Source: Clostridia bacterium (GTDB lineage Bacteria; Bacillota; Clostridia; Lachnospirales; Anaerotignaceae). From it: 12,824 nt of DNA. The position numbers and the translations under genes are program-made. Below are positions 6,651 through 12,388 of the stretch, one piece after another (position 1 is the stretch's first letter; the number at the start of each line of letters is the position of its first letter). The stretch spans positions 1-12,824 of the forward strand of contig CAAEMG010000129.1 in the NCBI GenBank assembly GCA_900757025.1, in the 5' to 3' direction. The notes under the pieces are model-generated. The model was given only the letters and a program-made list of their open reading frames with translations, did no database searches and was not told where the DNA came from.

Positions 6651-6947
6651 TTATAATTCATCTGCATAGTTTCTTGGAAGACTGATAATGTTTTTGTGGC
6701 TTATCCATGTGCCCTTTGGAGCCTCATCAACATCAAGTCCGCCTATAATCTGACCGTATTTAATAATGTGGTCGCCTTTTTTAAGGTCTGCTACTGCAAT
6801 TTTGTGGAATGCAGGCATATCCTGAAGTGCTGTAACAGTACATTTTTCGCCATCTTTAAGATAAGTAATGGTGTCGCCTTTTGTTACATCTGCAACTACA
6901 GTAACCACATTGTCAATAGGTCTTAACATAAGTGCATTTTTGCTCAT
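6651..6947 (-). CDS. Small SAF-domain subunit of a UxaA/GarD/SuyA-family dehydratase or lyase
   Basis: This 98-residue protein corresponds to the N-terminal SAF domain of altronate and galactarate dehydratases, or to the SuyA subunit. The conserved core MPAFHKIAVADLKKGDHIIK (about 47-66) and YGQIIGGL follow the family pattern of a His-Lys-containing loop and a KYG turn. The terminal motif, usually WVHTHN or HVHSHN, reads WISHKN here. In fused homologues this domain covers the active site of the large domain, so this gene and the next should form one enzyme. Start: GGGGGTT lies 8 nt upstream of ATG 6947. It is the first gene of the run and has its own sigma-A promoter about 35 nt upstream. Confidence 0.85.
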   Translation of the reverse strand: MSKNALMLRPIDNVVTVVADVTKGDTITYLKDGEKCTVTALQDMPAFHKIAVADLKKGDHIIKYGQIIGGLDVDEAPKGTWISHKNIISLPRNYADEL

Positions 6948-6981
6948 TATTTTAACCCCCTAAGCATTAAATGATATTTTC

Positions 6982-7010
6982 ATTATATATCAGCGCATTT
7001 GAGATGTAAA
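6982..7010 (-). promoter_or_regulatory. Sigma-A promoter of the split dehydratase operon
   Basis: On the minus strand, TTTACA (7010-7005) and TATAAT (6987-6982) are separated by 17 nt. Transcription would start near 6975, about 28 nt before the ATG at 6947. Upstream, TTGGCAA (7018-7024) and TTGGGCAA (7041-7048) form a loose pair that could be regulator sites; that is speculative. The remaining stretch to 7246 is very AT-rich and holds only a weak 10-bp inverted repeat (7096-7105 with 7134-7143). Confidence 0.8.
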
Positions 7011-7246
7011 AGGTTTTTTGGCAACGCACTATATACTATGTTGGGCAATATTTTTGCTAAACACCCTTTTTACATCAATATGTGCTAAAAATTTTGCTTT
7101 AAAAAATACATTTTTTTCATTCTTTTTCATTTCTTTTTAAAGCCATGACAAAAAAATACTCTGTTTTTCTCAAATTATAAACACTTTAATGAATTAAGCC
7201 TATTACTTTTAACCAAAAATATTTTTTACAAACAAAACATATACTG

Positions 7247-8869
7247 TTATTCTATGGTGAATTCGTCAATATCCACGCTTTTTCCGCTTTCGTCGGCTGT
7301 TCCTTTTATTTCAATATTCATGCCTGTTTTTATATACAGTGAAGAAATATCGTTTTTAACTTCAATTCCGTATAATTTGTCACTTCCGGAAAGTTTTATA
7401 TATCTTACGCTGTTTCCGTTTATAACAACATCGTATATTTCTTCCACAACGCCCGAAACAGTAATTTCTTCTCCTGTTTTTTCTTCTGTTTCTATTCCGT
7501 TTTCGTTCATAAGGCTGCGGTAGTTCTTTTCACATTCCGCAACTGCGTCGCCTATGGCAACAATCTGATATTTTTCAATGTTTACCATAGCATATTTTTT
7601 AACCAGTCCGCTTCCGTCTTTAAGAGCCATAAAATATGTTGGCTTTCCGTCTACATTTAAAAGAAGAGGAAAAGCAGCGTTATAACGAAGGTTTTGAACC
7701 TGTCCTTCGGCTGACGCCATTGCCGAATATTCTTTTGCTCCCGAAAGCTGATAATACTTTGTTTCTTTTGTTCTCTGGTTCATAAGCACAAAGCCGACTA
7801 TTGATTCATCGCCCGTTACAGATGTAATTCCTGTGTAAACCCAAACATCATCATCAAGGGCAATATAGTTGTAGCCTTCCGTTGTCTGCAAACAGCCTTT
7901 CTGCCCCAAAACGCTGTTTATATATCCGTTTTTAAGCGTTCCGTAGTAGTCATACTGATTTACCAAAAGCCTTGCACTGTACACTGCGTCAACCCACTGT
8001 GGAATATCTTTTACATCATAATATTTGTTTTCCCCTGTTACTGCATTTACAAATACAGCACCCTTTATGTCTGTTCCGCCAAAAAGACCTATTGTTTTTT
8101 TCATTACGGGGTTTATCCAGTATGGAGTTCCTTCATCGTCTATTTCAAAATAATTTCCTTCAAACATAGCAGTAGGGTATCTGAAACGAAGGTATCTGTT
8201 CAAGTTTCTTCCAAAATGCTCGCAGTCTGAAATTTTTATGCCTTTTTCCAGCTTAACAAGCTCCGTATCCTGAGTTGCCATGTCTATTCTTATATAAGCC
8301 GGTATTCCAGTGCTTCTGTTTGTAAGCCATTTAAAAAGACTGCTGTATTTAAGAGGCGTAACTCTTACGGGAGTACCCTTATAATTTATCTGTGTGTAGT
8401 TTCCGCTTACTTCATACTGGGAAACCATATCTATCATGCTGCCCATTTTTCTTTCGGCAAGTATTGCTGCCGAGTCCTTGTCCAAAATGGGGATTTGGCT
8501 GTAGTTTACTTCTTTTATATCCGAAGAAAAATCACCGTTTTCAACATTTAAAAGACTGCTGTATGCCGACGCACGAAGTATTGGCGAAGAAAGCAGCGTT
8601 CCGGCACCGTAAAACACAGCTATTGCAAATACGGCAATTATTATTTTTTTAAATTTTAAAAACAACTCCTTTGGTGTATATATGCTTCTGTTTTCGGCAA
8701 TATATTTTACCGTAGGCCATAAATTTATAATTACGGCAACCACAATCATTGATGCCGCAAAACCCCAAAACTGCTGATTTTGAATATTTACAGCCGGCAG
8801 CTCGACATAAAACATAATAAACCATATAACCAGTGTTAAAACAATAGAAATTACAGTTCGTTTTTTCAT
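7247..8869 (-). CDS. Conserved membrane-anchored protein of unknown function with probable C-terminal OB-fold
   Basis: This is a 540-residue protein. Three hydrophobic helices lie near the N-terminus, at about 5-23, 33-51 and 73-92. A polar region of about 450 residues follows and is probably outside the membrane. It is rich in aromatic and DD/GD turns (QINYKGTPVRVTPL, FEIDDEGTPYWINPVM, YIALDDDVWVYTGITSVTGD, TYFMALKDGSGLVKKYAMVN). The last 80 or so residues (ITVSGVVEEIYDVV to the end) look like a small OB-fold beta barrel. I recognise the type as a widespread Firmicutes protein often left as hypothetical, but assign no function. ATG 8869 is preferred over ATG 8875 because AAGGAG is 8 nt from the first but only 2 nt from the second. 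It is divergently arranged with mecA across about 220 bp. No clear terminator follows. Confidence 0.75.
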   Translation of the reverse strand: MKKRTVISIVLTLVIWFIMFYVELPAVNIQNQQFWGFAASMIVVAVIINLWPTVKYIAENRSIYTPKELFLKFKKIIIAVFAIAVFYGAGTLLSSPILRASAYSSLLNVENGDFSSDIKEVNYSQIPILDKDSAAILAERKMGSMIDMVSQYEVSGNYTQINYKGTPVRVTPLKYSSLFKWLTNRSTGIPAYIRIDMATQDTELVKLEKGIKISDCEHFGRNLNRYLRFRYPTAMFEGNYFEIDDEGTPYWINPVMKKTIGLFGGTDIKGAVFVNAVTGENKYYDVKDIPQWVDAVYSARLLVNQYDYYGTLKNGYINSVLGQKGCLQTTEGYNYIALDDDVWVYTGITSVTGDESIVGFVLMNQRTKETKYYQLSGAKEYSAMASAEGQVQNLRYNAAFPLLLNVDGKPTYFMALKDGSGLVKKYAMVNIEKYQIVAIGDAVAECEKNYRSLMNENGIETEEKTGEEITVSGVVEEIYDVVINGNSVRYIKLSGSDKLYGIEVKNDISSLYIKTGMNIEIKGTADESGKSVDIDEFTIE

Positions 8870-9035
8870 TTGCATCTCTCCTTATTTTTATATATTACCA
8901 CGGTATAAGTTATTGTTCCATTAAAATACTCTTAATTTATACTTATCTATATACGTTTTTAATTAAAAAATCTTCTTACGGCATAAAATAAATTTTTTTG
9001 TATATTGTTCATAAAATTTTAACACTATTAACCTC

Positions 9036-9064
9036 TTTACACAATTAATAATATTATTTATACT
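9036..9064 (+). promoter_or_regulatory. Probable sigma-A promoter of mecA
   Basis: TTTACA (9036-9041) and TATACT (9059-9064) are spaced 17 nt apart. The start would fall near 9070, just before the GAGGGG ribosome binding site (9072-9077), leaving a leader of about 20 nt. The surrounding sequence is very AT-rich, so chance -10-like matches are common. Confidence 0.55.
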
Positions 9065-9089
9065 TATTAATGAGGGGAAGTGATAGAAA

Positions 9090-9737
9090 ATGAAAATAGA
9101 AAAAATAAATGACAACCAAATTAAACTTACTCTTACCCATGATGACCTTACAGAGCGCAATATAAAACTTGAAGAGCTTATAACGCCTTCCGACAGAAGT
9201 CAGGAACTTTTCAGAGATATAATGGAACAGGCTTTTAACGAATGTGGTTTTTCCGTAGACAATGCACCTCTTATGGTGGAAGCAACCCCTATGGCTCTTG
9301 ACGGCCTGATGATTATTGTTACCAAAATACAGGATAAAGATTCCCAAAAAGACAAAATTTCGCTTTTGGCTCAAAATAAGGAACAAAGAAGATTTAAAAG
9401 AAAATCAATAGAAGCTTTTGCAGACGAAAACCAGTCTGACAGCGGCATTTCAATATATGCCTTTGACGCCCTTGACGACGTTATAAACGCTTCCATAAGG
9501 CTTAACAATACATACAGCGGATATAATATTCTTTTTAAATATTCACAGAAATTTTTCCTTCTTCTGCAAAATGATTCCGTTTCGGATGATATAAGCGATG
9601 ACGCAATAGACAACATTGTTTCGGAATATGGCATAAAACAGCCTTCTTCCGTACTGAGTAAATATCATCTTATGGAACATGGCGAAATAATGGTAAAAAA
9701 CCCTGCCGTTAAAACATTGGCACTGTCATTTAGCTAA
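9090..9737 (+). CDS. mecA: MecA-type ClpC adaptor protein
   Basis: This 215-residue cytoplasmic adaptor of the MecA/NegM family recruits substrates to the ClpC AAA+ unfoldase of the ClpCP protease; in Bacillus subtilis MecA controls competence by delivering ComK. The N-terminal substrate domain starts MKIEKINDNQIKLTLTHDDL and includes RSQELFRDIMEQA and the ATPMALDGLMIIVTKI strand, all typical of MecA. An acidic linker (about 90-125) leads to the C-terminal ClpC-binding domain (IYAFDALDDVINASIRL onward). Length is close to the usual 210-240. The ribosome binding site GAGGGG lies 12 nt upstream, slightly far. It is monocistronic: it has its own promoter and a strong terminator 8 nt past the stop. 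Its substrates in this organism are unknown; no ClpC or competence gene is in the window. Confidence 0.88.
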   Translation: MKIEKINDNQIKLTLTHDDLTERNIKLEELITPSDRSQELFRDIMEQAFNECGFSVDNAPLMVEATPMALDGLMIIVTKIQDKDSQKDKISLLAQNKEQRRFKRKSIEAFADENQSDSGISIYAFDALDDVINASIRLNNTYSGYNILFKYSQKFFLLLQNDSVSDDISDDAIDNIVSEYGIKQPSSVLSKYHLMEHGEIMVKNPAVKTLALSFS

Positions 9738-9744
9738 AAACAAA

Positions 9745-9772
9745 AAGAGGCCTTAAACAGGCTTCTTTTTTT
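9745..9772 (+). terminator. Rho-independent terminator of mecA
   Basis: A 9-bp stem, AAGAGGCCT (9745-9753) with AGGCTTCTT (9759-9767) including one G-U pair, has a 5-nt loop and runs into seven T (9766-9772). It begins 8 nt past the mecA stop codon. Confidence 0.9.
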
Positions 9773-9847
9773 GTGTGCAAAAAAATTATGGTTTGACTAA
9801 GAGTTTATTTTGCCAAAAACATCTCATTTCTTTGTAGAATACATGAA

Positions 9848-9871
9848 AAAAACGGTAAACTTACGGTTTTT
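9848..9871. terminator. Symmetric hairpin with A and T flanks, possible bidirectional terminator
   Basis: AAAAACGGTAA (9848-9858) pairs with TTACGGTTTTT (9861-9871) apart from one central G-G mismatch. The A-run on one side and T-run on the other would give a U-tract in both directions. It lies at one edge of the probable interspersed repeat and may be its terminus rather than a terminator serving a gene. Confidence 0.4.
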
Positions 9872-9986
9872 GTCTGGATTTATGAGCCCCTTCGACAGAG
9901 AACAGCAAAGAAGTGCCGCCACCGAATGTGGTTTTGCGTAGCAAAATTCTGATACATTTCACTTCGCTCAGGATGACAAATAGAGA
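9860..9986. repeat. Probable interspersed non-coding repeat element
   Basis: Read on the minus strand, this stretch begins TTTGTCATCCTGAGCGAAGT (9980-9961). That resembles the GTCATCCTGAGCGAAG-type sequence that I know to recur between genes in many Clostridia and other bacteria, and whose spurious translations contain VILSE. An open frame through it reads FVILSEVKCIRIL and then FGGGTSLLFSVEGAHKSRQK, with no ribosome binding site or family match. An internal perfect hairpin TTTTGC-GTA-GCAAAA lies at 9932-9946. Short inverted ends TTTGTC (about 9869-9874) and GACAAA (about 9975-9980) may mark the edges. Only one copy is in the window, so its repeat nature rests on recognition rather than on an internal match. 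Confidence 0.55.
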
Positions 9987-10016
9987 GTTTTTATCAAAAT
10001 TTATCAAATAATCTTC

Positions 10017-10045
10017 TTGCATAAAAATAAACTCAATGCTATAAT
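10017..10045 (+). promoter_or_regulatory. Promoter of the T-box-proB transcript
   Basis: A perfect TATAAT (10040-10045) is extended by TGC just upstream (TGN extended -10). A weak TTGCAT (10017-10022) lies 17 nt before it as the -35. The start near 10052 leaves about 20 nt before T-box stem I. Confidence 0.75.
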
Positions 10046-10072
10046 ATCCGCATAAAATAAAATACACTTAAA

Positions 10073-10322
10073 CGCTGTGAAGAGAATAAGTAAATATGCC
10101 CTATATCCACAGAGAGAAGCCGCCTGCTGAAAGGCTTTGATTAAAGTATATTGAACCCGTCTCGGAGCTTTGAACCGAAAGTATAAAGTAGGCTTCAACG
10201 TATTTTTTCCACGTTACAGGAAAAGCGATATTTTTTGTATCGGCAGAGGGTAATTTTTACCGAATTTAGGTGGTACCACGATATTTCTCGTCCTAAGTCT
10301 TTATGGCTTAGGACGTTTTTTT
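10073..10322 (+). promoter_or_regulatory. Proline-specific T-box leader riboswitch
   Basis: This leader RNA senses uncharged tRNA-Pro and switches transcription of proB by antitermination. Stem I base: GCT (10074-10076) pairs AGC (10166-10168), and GAGA (10082-10085) pairs TCTC (10160-10163). The specifier loop has the expected AGTA S-turn on the 5' side (10089-10092) and GAA on the 3' side (10153-10155). The codon after GAA is CCC (10156-10158), followed by a purine, and the loop closes with AATAT/ATATT. The AGAGAG element (10111-10116) and a distal AAGCC/GGCTT stem follow. The T-box core AATTTAGGTGGTACCACG is at 10263-10280. Its UGGU bulge would pair with an ACCA tRNA end, fitting the discriminator A73 of bacterial tRNA-Pro. 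The terminator is at 10289-10322. Proline T-boxes on proBA genes are known in Firmicutes. Confidence 0.95.
10289..10322 (+). terminator. Conditional terminator of the T-box leader
   Basis: CGTCCTAAG (10289-10297) pairs with CTTAGGACG (10307-10315), with a 9-nt loop and seven T (10316-10322). In T-box leaders the 5' arm alternatively pairs within the antiterminator when uncharged tRNA is bound. Confidence 0.93.
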
Positions 10323-10355
10323 ATTCAAAAACTTATTTTTAAGGAGGCTTTATAA

Positions 10356-11150
10356 ATGGAAACTTCAGAAAAAAGACTTGTTGTAAAGGTAGGCACATCG
10401 ACAATTACAAACGAAAACGGCGAGCCTGATTTAAGAACAATAGATAAACTTGCACAGGTGCTTTCGGCAGTGCATAACCTTGGCTATGACGTTATACTCG
10501 TTTCTTCAGGAGCTATAGCCGTAGGTGTAAACAAAATGCGCCTTTCCCAGCGTCCAAAGGAACTTCGTATGAAACAGGCAACTGCTGCCGTAGGTCAGTG
10601 TGAGCTTATGCACCTTTACGACAAATGTTTCGGCGAATACGGAAATACAGTTGCACAAATTCTTCTTACAAGCGATGATATAGCCGATAAGGAAAAACGA
10701 GCAAATCTTAAAAATACATTTTCGGCTCTTTTGGAAAACAGAATAATACCTGTAGTAAACGAAAACGACTCCGTAAGCTTTACAGAAATCGAGTCTCCCA
10801 AAAAAGTATTCGGCGATAACGATGGTCTTTCTTCTCTTGTTGCCCTTTTGTGCGGAGCATCAAAACTTATTATAATGTCTGATATCGAAGGTCTTTACGA
10901 CAAAAACCCTGCCGACCATGCAGACGCAAATCTTATTCATCAGGTTGATGATGTTACAGACGATATAATTGCCCTTGCCGACGGAAGCGGCTCAAACAGA
11001 GGCAGAGGAGGAATGATTACAAAACTTGAGGCTGCCAAAACAGCAACCTCAAACGGCATAGATATGCACATAATCATGGGCAAACATCCTGAAAACCTTT
11101 ATGATGTGCTTGACGGAAAAGAAAGAGGAACTTGGTTTAAAGCAAAATAA
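10356..11150 (+). CDS. proB: Glutamate 5-kinase, short form without PUA domain
   Basis: This 264-residue cytoplasmic amino-acid kinase phosphorylates L-glutamate to gamma-glutamyl phosphate, the first step of proline synthesis. Motifs in order: KVGTSTITN (about 12-20); VSSGAIAVG (about 50-58); the glutamate and proline-binding loop KQATAAVGQ; NENDSVSFTE and FGDNDGLSS around the active site; MSDIEGLYDKNP; and GRGGMITKLEAA near the C-terminus. It ends after the kinase domain, so the C-terminal PUA domain found in the roughly 370-residue ProB of E. coli is absent, as in many Firmicutes. The ribosome binding site AAGGAGG lies 9 nt upstream of ATG. Expression is controlled by the proline T-box just upstream. 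ProA, the usual partner, is not adjacent: a DUF4397 gene follows after 59 bp. Confidence 0.95.
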   Translation: METSEKRLVVKVGTSTITNENGEPDLRTIDKLAQVLSAVHNLGYDVILVSSGAIAVGVNKMRLSQRPKELRMKQATAAVGQCELMHLYDKCFGEYGNTVAQILLTSDDIADKEKRANLKNTFSALLENRIIPVVNENDSVSFTEIESPKKVFGDNDGLSSLVALLCGASKLIIMSDIEGLYDKNPADHADANLIHQVDDVTDDIIALADGSGSNRGRGGMITKLEAAKTATSNGIDMHIIMGKHPENLYDVLDGKERGTWFKAK

Positions 11151-11165
11151 ATACAGGCACTAAAA

Positions 11166-11203
11166 TAAGCCTTCTTCAATATATTTATAAAAAAGGAGGC
11201 TTA
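11166..11203 (+). promoter_or_regulatory. Hairpin that masks the ribosome binding site of the DUF4397 gene
   Basis: TAAGCCTTCTT (11166-11176) pairs with AAGGAGGCTTA (11193-11203) over 11 bp with one G-U pair and a 16-nt loop. The 3' arm contains the whole AAGGAGG ribosome binding site (11193-11199) of the gene starting at 11210. There is no U-tract, so it is not a normal terminator. It would reduce translation unless it is opened, for example by ribosomes finishing proB 15 nt upstream. Confidence 0.6.
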
Positions 11204-11209
11204 AAAACT

Positions 11210-11863
11210 ATGCGTTATCCCGAAAACTGCACACCCGAAAACGGCTCTGAACCAAAAAACAAAAGCTATATCCGTTTTCTTCATGCTCTGCCAAACGACC
11301 CACCTGTAAATGTGGATATATATGTAAACGGAAAACTTATAGTGCGTAATTTTAAGTATGAAGACTTTACAGAATATCTTCCGGCACACAGCGGAGCATA
11401 TACAATACAAATTTTCCCAACCGGAAACCATATTGAACAGCTTTTAAGCGCACACATTACTCTTGAAAACGGCATGAGCTACACAGCAGCAATAATAGGA
11501 ACCGTAAACGATGTCGGCTTAGAGCTTTTTGCCGATTACAGCGGAGAAATAAACAAAGACTATGCTTATATGCGTTTTATAAACCTTTCGCCAACGTCCG
11601 GCGGTGTGGATATATATATAGACGATACTCCCGCCGTGTATGACTTAAATTATATGGAAGTTACCGACTATCTTATGCTTGAAAGCGGAAAACATACGCT
11701 TAAAGTTTTATTAACGGAAAACAATGAAAGAGTTGTTTCCCATCCAAACATTGTGCTTAAAGGCGGAAACGTATATACAACATACGTTGTGGGCTTAGCA
11801 AGCGGAAGACCGTATATAGAGGTGCTTATTCCTTTGGAAGGTTCAAGCTATCTTAAATATTGA
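11210..11863 (+). CDS. Tandem DUF4397 protein without signal peptide
   Basis: This 217-residue protein contains two similar beta-rich repeats of the DUF4397 type. Repeat 1 (about 22-115) opens SYIRFLHALPNDPPVNVDIY. Repeat 2 (about 118-212) opens AYMRFINLSPTSGGVDIYID. Both then show a short Tyr/Asp segment before TDYL or TEYL, a G-K/A-H/Y-T-L/I strand, and a final hydrophobic strand after a YTT/YTA motif. DUF4397 domains are usually found in secreted or surface proteins, but here the N-terminus (MRYPENCTPENGSEPKNK) is polar, with no signal peptide, lipobox, transmembrane helix or LPXTG. It may be cytoplasmic, or part of a spore or cell coat reached without the Sec path; this is inference. The function is unknown. 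It follows proB by 59 bp without a clear promoter, so it probably shares the T-box transcript, and it ends with a strong terminator. Confidence 0.8.
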   Translation: MRYPENCTPENGSEPKNKSYIRFLHALPNDPPVNVDIYVNGKLIVRNFKYEDFTEYLPAHSGAYTIQIFPTGNHIEQLLSAHITLENGMSYTAAIIGTVNDVGLELFADYSGEINKDYAYMRFINLSPTSGGVDIYIDDTPAVYDLNYMEVTDYLMLESGKHTLKVLLTENNERVVSHPNIVLKGGNVYTTYVVGLASGRPYIEVLIPLEGSSYLKY

Positions 11864-11867
11864 TTAC

Positions 11868-11897
11868 AAAATCCCTCTGTTTGGCAGAGGGATTTTT
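11868..11897 (+). terminator. Rho-independent terminator after the DUF4397 gene
   Basis: A perfect 12-bp stem, AAAATCCCTCTG (11868-11879) with CAGAGGGATTTT (11885-11896), has a 5-nt loop and ends in five T (11893-11897). It starts 5 nt past the stop codon and closes the proB transcript. The A-run on the other side could also stop transcription from the convergent gene. Confidence 0.92.
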
Positions 11898-12022
11898 AAT
11901 GTTTAAATTTTGATTTGGCGGATACATTTCTTAGCTGAAAACATTCAATATTTTGTTATTAACGATTTGTCTAAAAACATTATACCATGTTCTAAATCAA
12001 TGTGTTACATAAACCATAATTT

Positions 12023-12373
12023 TTAATCTCTCGTTATATAATAATCCGAAACTTTTTCTTCTTTAAAATTAATAACAAGCCATTCACTGTCTATGCTTAT
12101 AAAGCCTCTCTCCATGCCAAGCCAATACACCAAATTTCCGCTTTCCCTAAAATATTCGCTTTCTGTGTCATTACCCAAAAGAGAAATAACATCTTCCTTT
12201 GTCATTCCCTCAAGGCTGTATTTTTTCATCATGTCCTCTGCCATATATGCTCTTTCTTCTGTTTTAAGCCATGCTTTTTGTGAAAATGTATGTGTATAGT
12301 GATATTTTGCGGCTGTATAAACTGCCCAAACTGAAATAACAGTATAAATAATGAAGCCTTTTTTTATTTTCAT
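12023..12373 (-). CDS. Small membrane-anchored protein with SmpA/BamE-like domain
   Basis: This 116-residue protein has an N-terminal hydrophobic anchor (about 5-22, KGFIIYTVISVWAVYTAA) preceded by lysines. A linker (about 30-50, charged) follows. The C-terminal domain has the pattern of SmpA/OmlA/BamE-like folds: GMTKEDVISLLG, then a strand with LVYWLGMERG, then WLVINFKEEKVSDYYI. In Firmicutes such domains sit on the outer face of the membrane and are mostly uncharacterised. A strong AAGGAGG lies 8 nt from the ATG. It follows the MacB/FtsX-type permease by 15 bp, so it is co-transcribed and may be an accessory of that transporter. No minus-strand terminator is obvious in the 159 bp before the convergent DUF4397 gene. 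Confidence 0.65.
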   Translation of the reverse strand: MKIKKGFIIYTVISVWAVYTAAKYHYTHTFSQKAWLKTEERAYMAEDMMKKYSLEGMTKEDVISLLGNDTESEYFRESGNLVYWLGMERGFISIDSEWLVINFKEEKVSDYYITRD

Positions 12374-12388
12374 GGACAGTCCTCCTTT

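Larger units (their letters stand above)
9738..10355. other. Intergenic region between mecA and proB
   Basis: These 618 bp hold no credible protein gene. In order they contain the mecA terminator (9745-9772), an AT-rich stretch without visible signals (9778-9845), an imperfect hairpin (9848-9871), a probable interspersed repeat (about 9860-9986), the proB promoter (10017-10045) and the proline T-box leader (about 10073-10322) with its terminator, then the proB ribosome binding site. Confidence 0.8.

Noticed and set aside
7096..7143. A 10-bp inverted repeat (GCTTTAAAAA / TTTTTAAAGC) as a terminator for the 540-residue protein gene
   Set aside because: It is almost entirely A and T with a 28-nt loop and no good U-tract, and could easily arise by chance in this composition.
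9054..9386. Minus-strand open frames opposite the 5' half of mecA
   Set aside because: They are antisense to a well-supported gene, with no ribosome binding site and no recognisable domain.
9861..10067. A 68-residue minus-strand open frame with FVILSEVKC
   Set aside because: It has the look of translated interspersed repeat, without a ribosome binding site, and overlaps the proB promoter.
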